Assembly: GCF_037038585.1 (NCBI RefSeq)
Contig: NC_092559.1
Coordinates: 17,408,488-17,472,487 of the forward strand
Direction of reading: 5' to 3'
Source of the DNA: Patagioenas fasciata
Taxonomy: Eukaryota > Chordata > Aves > Columbiformes > Columbidae
DNA: 64,000 bases
Part shown: positions 62,659 through 64,000 of the stretch, in pieces
How the letters are laid out: each line of letters starts with the position of its first letter
How positions within the stretch are numbered: the first letter of the stretch is position 1
Made by a program: the position numbers and the translations under genes
The notes under the pieces: generated by a model
The model's input: the letters and a program-made list of their open reading frames with translations, nothing else
What the model was told of the DNA's origin: nothing
Database searches by the model: none

Positions 62659-64000
62659 TTGGAGAGCTTTAAACTAGATTCGAAGGAGGATGGGGTTGTA
62701 GCTGGGCTTGCACCAGTGGGGCAGCACTCTAGTATTGATAAAGACCGGGAGGCCTCCCACTCCCCTTGGGTGAAATCGGTGTACTCAGCTCACTCCCTGA
62801 AATGCCTGTGCACCAATACACACAGCATGGGAAATAAGTAGGAGGAGTTAGAAACCTGTGTTCGGGCAGGAGATTATGATCTGGTGGCAATCACAGGGAC
62901 ATGGTGGGACAGCTCACATGACTGGAATATGGTCATGGATGGTTATGTCCTCCCCAGGAAAGACAGGACAGCCAGGCAAGGTGGTAGAGTTGCTCTTTAC
63001 GTGAGAGAGCAACTACAATGTATTGAGTACTGTCCAGGGGCAGATGAGGAGCAAGTTGAGAGTCCGTGGGTGAGAATTAAGGGGCAGGCTGGCAGGGGTG
63101 ATACTGTTGTGGGTGTCTATTATAGGCCACCAGATCAGGGTGAAGAAATTGACAAGGCCTTCTACAGGCAGCTGGGAGCAGCCCCACAGTCACAGGCCAT
63201 GGTTGTTGTGGGGGATTTTAACTACCCTGCTGTTTGCTGGAAGGACTACTCAGCCAGACATCCACAGCGCAGGAAGTTCCTCCAGTGCATTGACGATAAC
63301 TTCCTGATGCAAATGGTGGATGAGCACACTAGGAGAGGAGCACTGCTGGATCTCATCCTCACTAACAAGGAGGGTCTGGTTGAAGCAGTAAAGGTTGAGG
63401 GCTGCCTTGGTTGCAGCAAGCATGAGATGATGGAGTTCAGGATCTTGTGTGGCAGGAACAGAATACCAAGCAGAATTGCAACCCTGGATTTCAGCAGGGC
63501 CAACTTTGGCCTTTTAAAACAATTGCTAGGGGAAATCCTGTGGGCAAGGGTACTTGAAGGTAAAGGGGCCCAAGATAGTGGGCTAGCAATCAGGGGCTGC
63601 TTCTTCCAAGCTCAAGAGCAGAGCATCCCGACACATAGGAAGTCAAGGAAGGGAGCCAGAAGACCTGCATGGTTAAACAGGGAACTGTTGGGCAAGCTCA
63701 AGTGAAAGAGGAGAGTTTACAGATCATGGAAGGAGGGGCTGGCCACTTGGGAAGAATATAAGGCTGTTGTCAGAGGATGTAGGGAGGCAACTAGGAAAAC
63801 TGAGGCCTCCTTAGAATTAAACCTTGTGAGAGGGGTCAAGGACAGCAGAAAGATCTTTTTCAAATACGTGGCAGATAAAACTAACACCAGAGGCAATGTA
63901 GGCCCACTGATGAATGGAGTGGTTGCCCTGGTGACAGAAGATACAGAGAAGGCAGAGTTACTGAATGCCTTCTTTGTCTCTGTCTACTCTGCCAGAGGCT
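62659..64000 (+). pseudogene. CR1 ORF2 endonuclease domain, partial
   Basis: Frame from MESFKLDSKEDG. A TAG at 62839 replaces Gln of GNKQEEL and a TGA near 63703 replaces Trp of KLKWKRRVY; otherwise open to the window end. Between them 62884-63705 covers the endonuclease: [58 protein letters not shown] and CSKHEMMEF, where the catalytic region of the 24-27 kb copy reads [11 protein letters not shown] starts at the right edge ([11 protein letters not shown]). Confidence 0.9.

Larger units (their letters stand above)
60955..64000 (+). mobile_element. CR1 LINE with 5' UTR, ORF1 and ORF2 (continues off window)
   Basis: The only CR1 here that shows a 5' UTR. It has a duplicated 205-base leader unit, ORF1 (61444-62470, broken), a spacer and the ORF2 endonuclease part up to the window edge. 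RT domain begins at about 63700. The reading frame of ORF2 has only two nonsense codons in the visible 1.3 kb. Confidence 0.92.

Overview
The window is bird nuclear DNA. The evidence is abundant CR1 LINEs with the avian octamer-type 3' tails, avian ERVL (class III, spuma-like) proviruses with Lys-type primer sites, class II retrovirus-like gag and LTRs, and two exon-sized host remnants. I see no tRNA, rRNA, CRISPR array or intact host gene. Almost everything recognisable is transposon-derived, often nested two or three deep.

Layout. 0-9.8 kb: an antisense CR1 endonuclease fragment, a 5' half of an ERVL (copy 1), three CR1 pieces, and a class I retroviral pol/env remnant that carries a CR1 insertion and ends in an LTR. 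9.8-11.7 kb: a Trp-type primer site, a gag remnant with a capsid major homology region, then a non-retroviral segment (segment S) with splice-like borders. 11.7-18.6 kb: the most complete ERVL (copy 2), LTR to LTR, flanked by segment S on both sides. 19.3-28.3 kb: an antisense ERVL fragment, a CR1 ORF1 fragment, env and pol remnants, an almost full-length antisense CR1 and a class II LTR. 28.3-33.2 kb: ERVL copy 4 carrying two solo LTRs of different families, one of which contains an array of about ten short hairpins. 33.2-46 kb: LTR fragments, ERVL copy 3 with a further hairpin-family solo LTR, and unassigned GC-rich sequence. 46-51.9 kb: a decayed class II provirus with a third copy of segment S. 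52-58 kb: the host island, with a GBA2-like exon on the minus strand and an RGP1-like first coding exon on the plus strand, plus nested LTRs. 58-64 kb: CR1 pieces, a microsatellite, an integrase fragment and a CR1 that runs off the right edge.

The host genes give the location. GBA2 and RGP1 are divergent neighbours in human 9p13.3, and human 9p is largely homologous to the avian sex chromosomes. The single degenerate exons and the dense retroviral load fit a decayed W-linked copy of this locus. That is an inference; a Z or autosomal copy is not excluded. Mechanistically the window is a record of retroelement turnover: target site duplications of 5 bp (ERVL and the hairpin LTR) and 6 bp (class II LTR) can be read directly and order many of the insertions.
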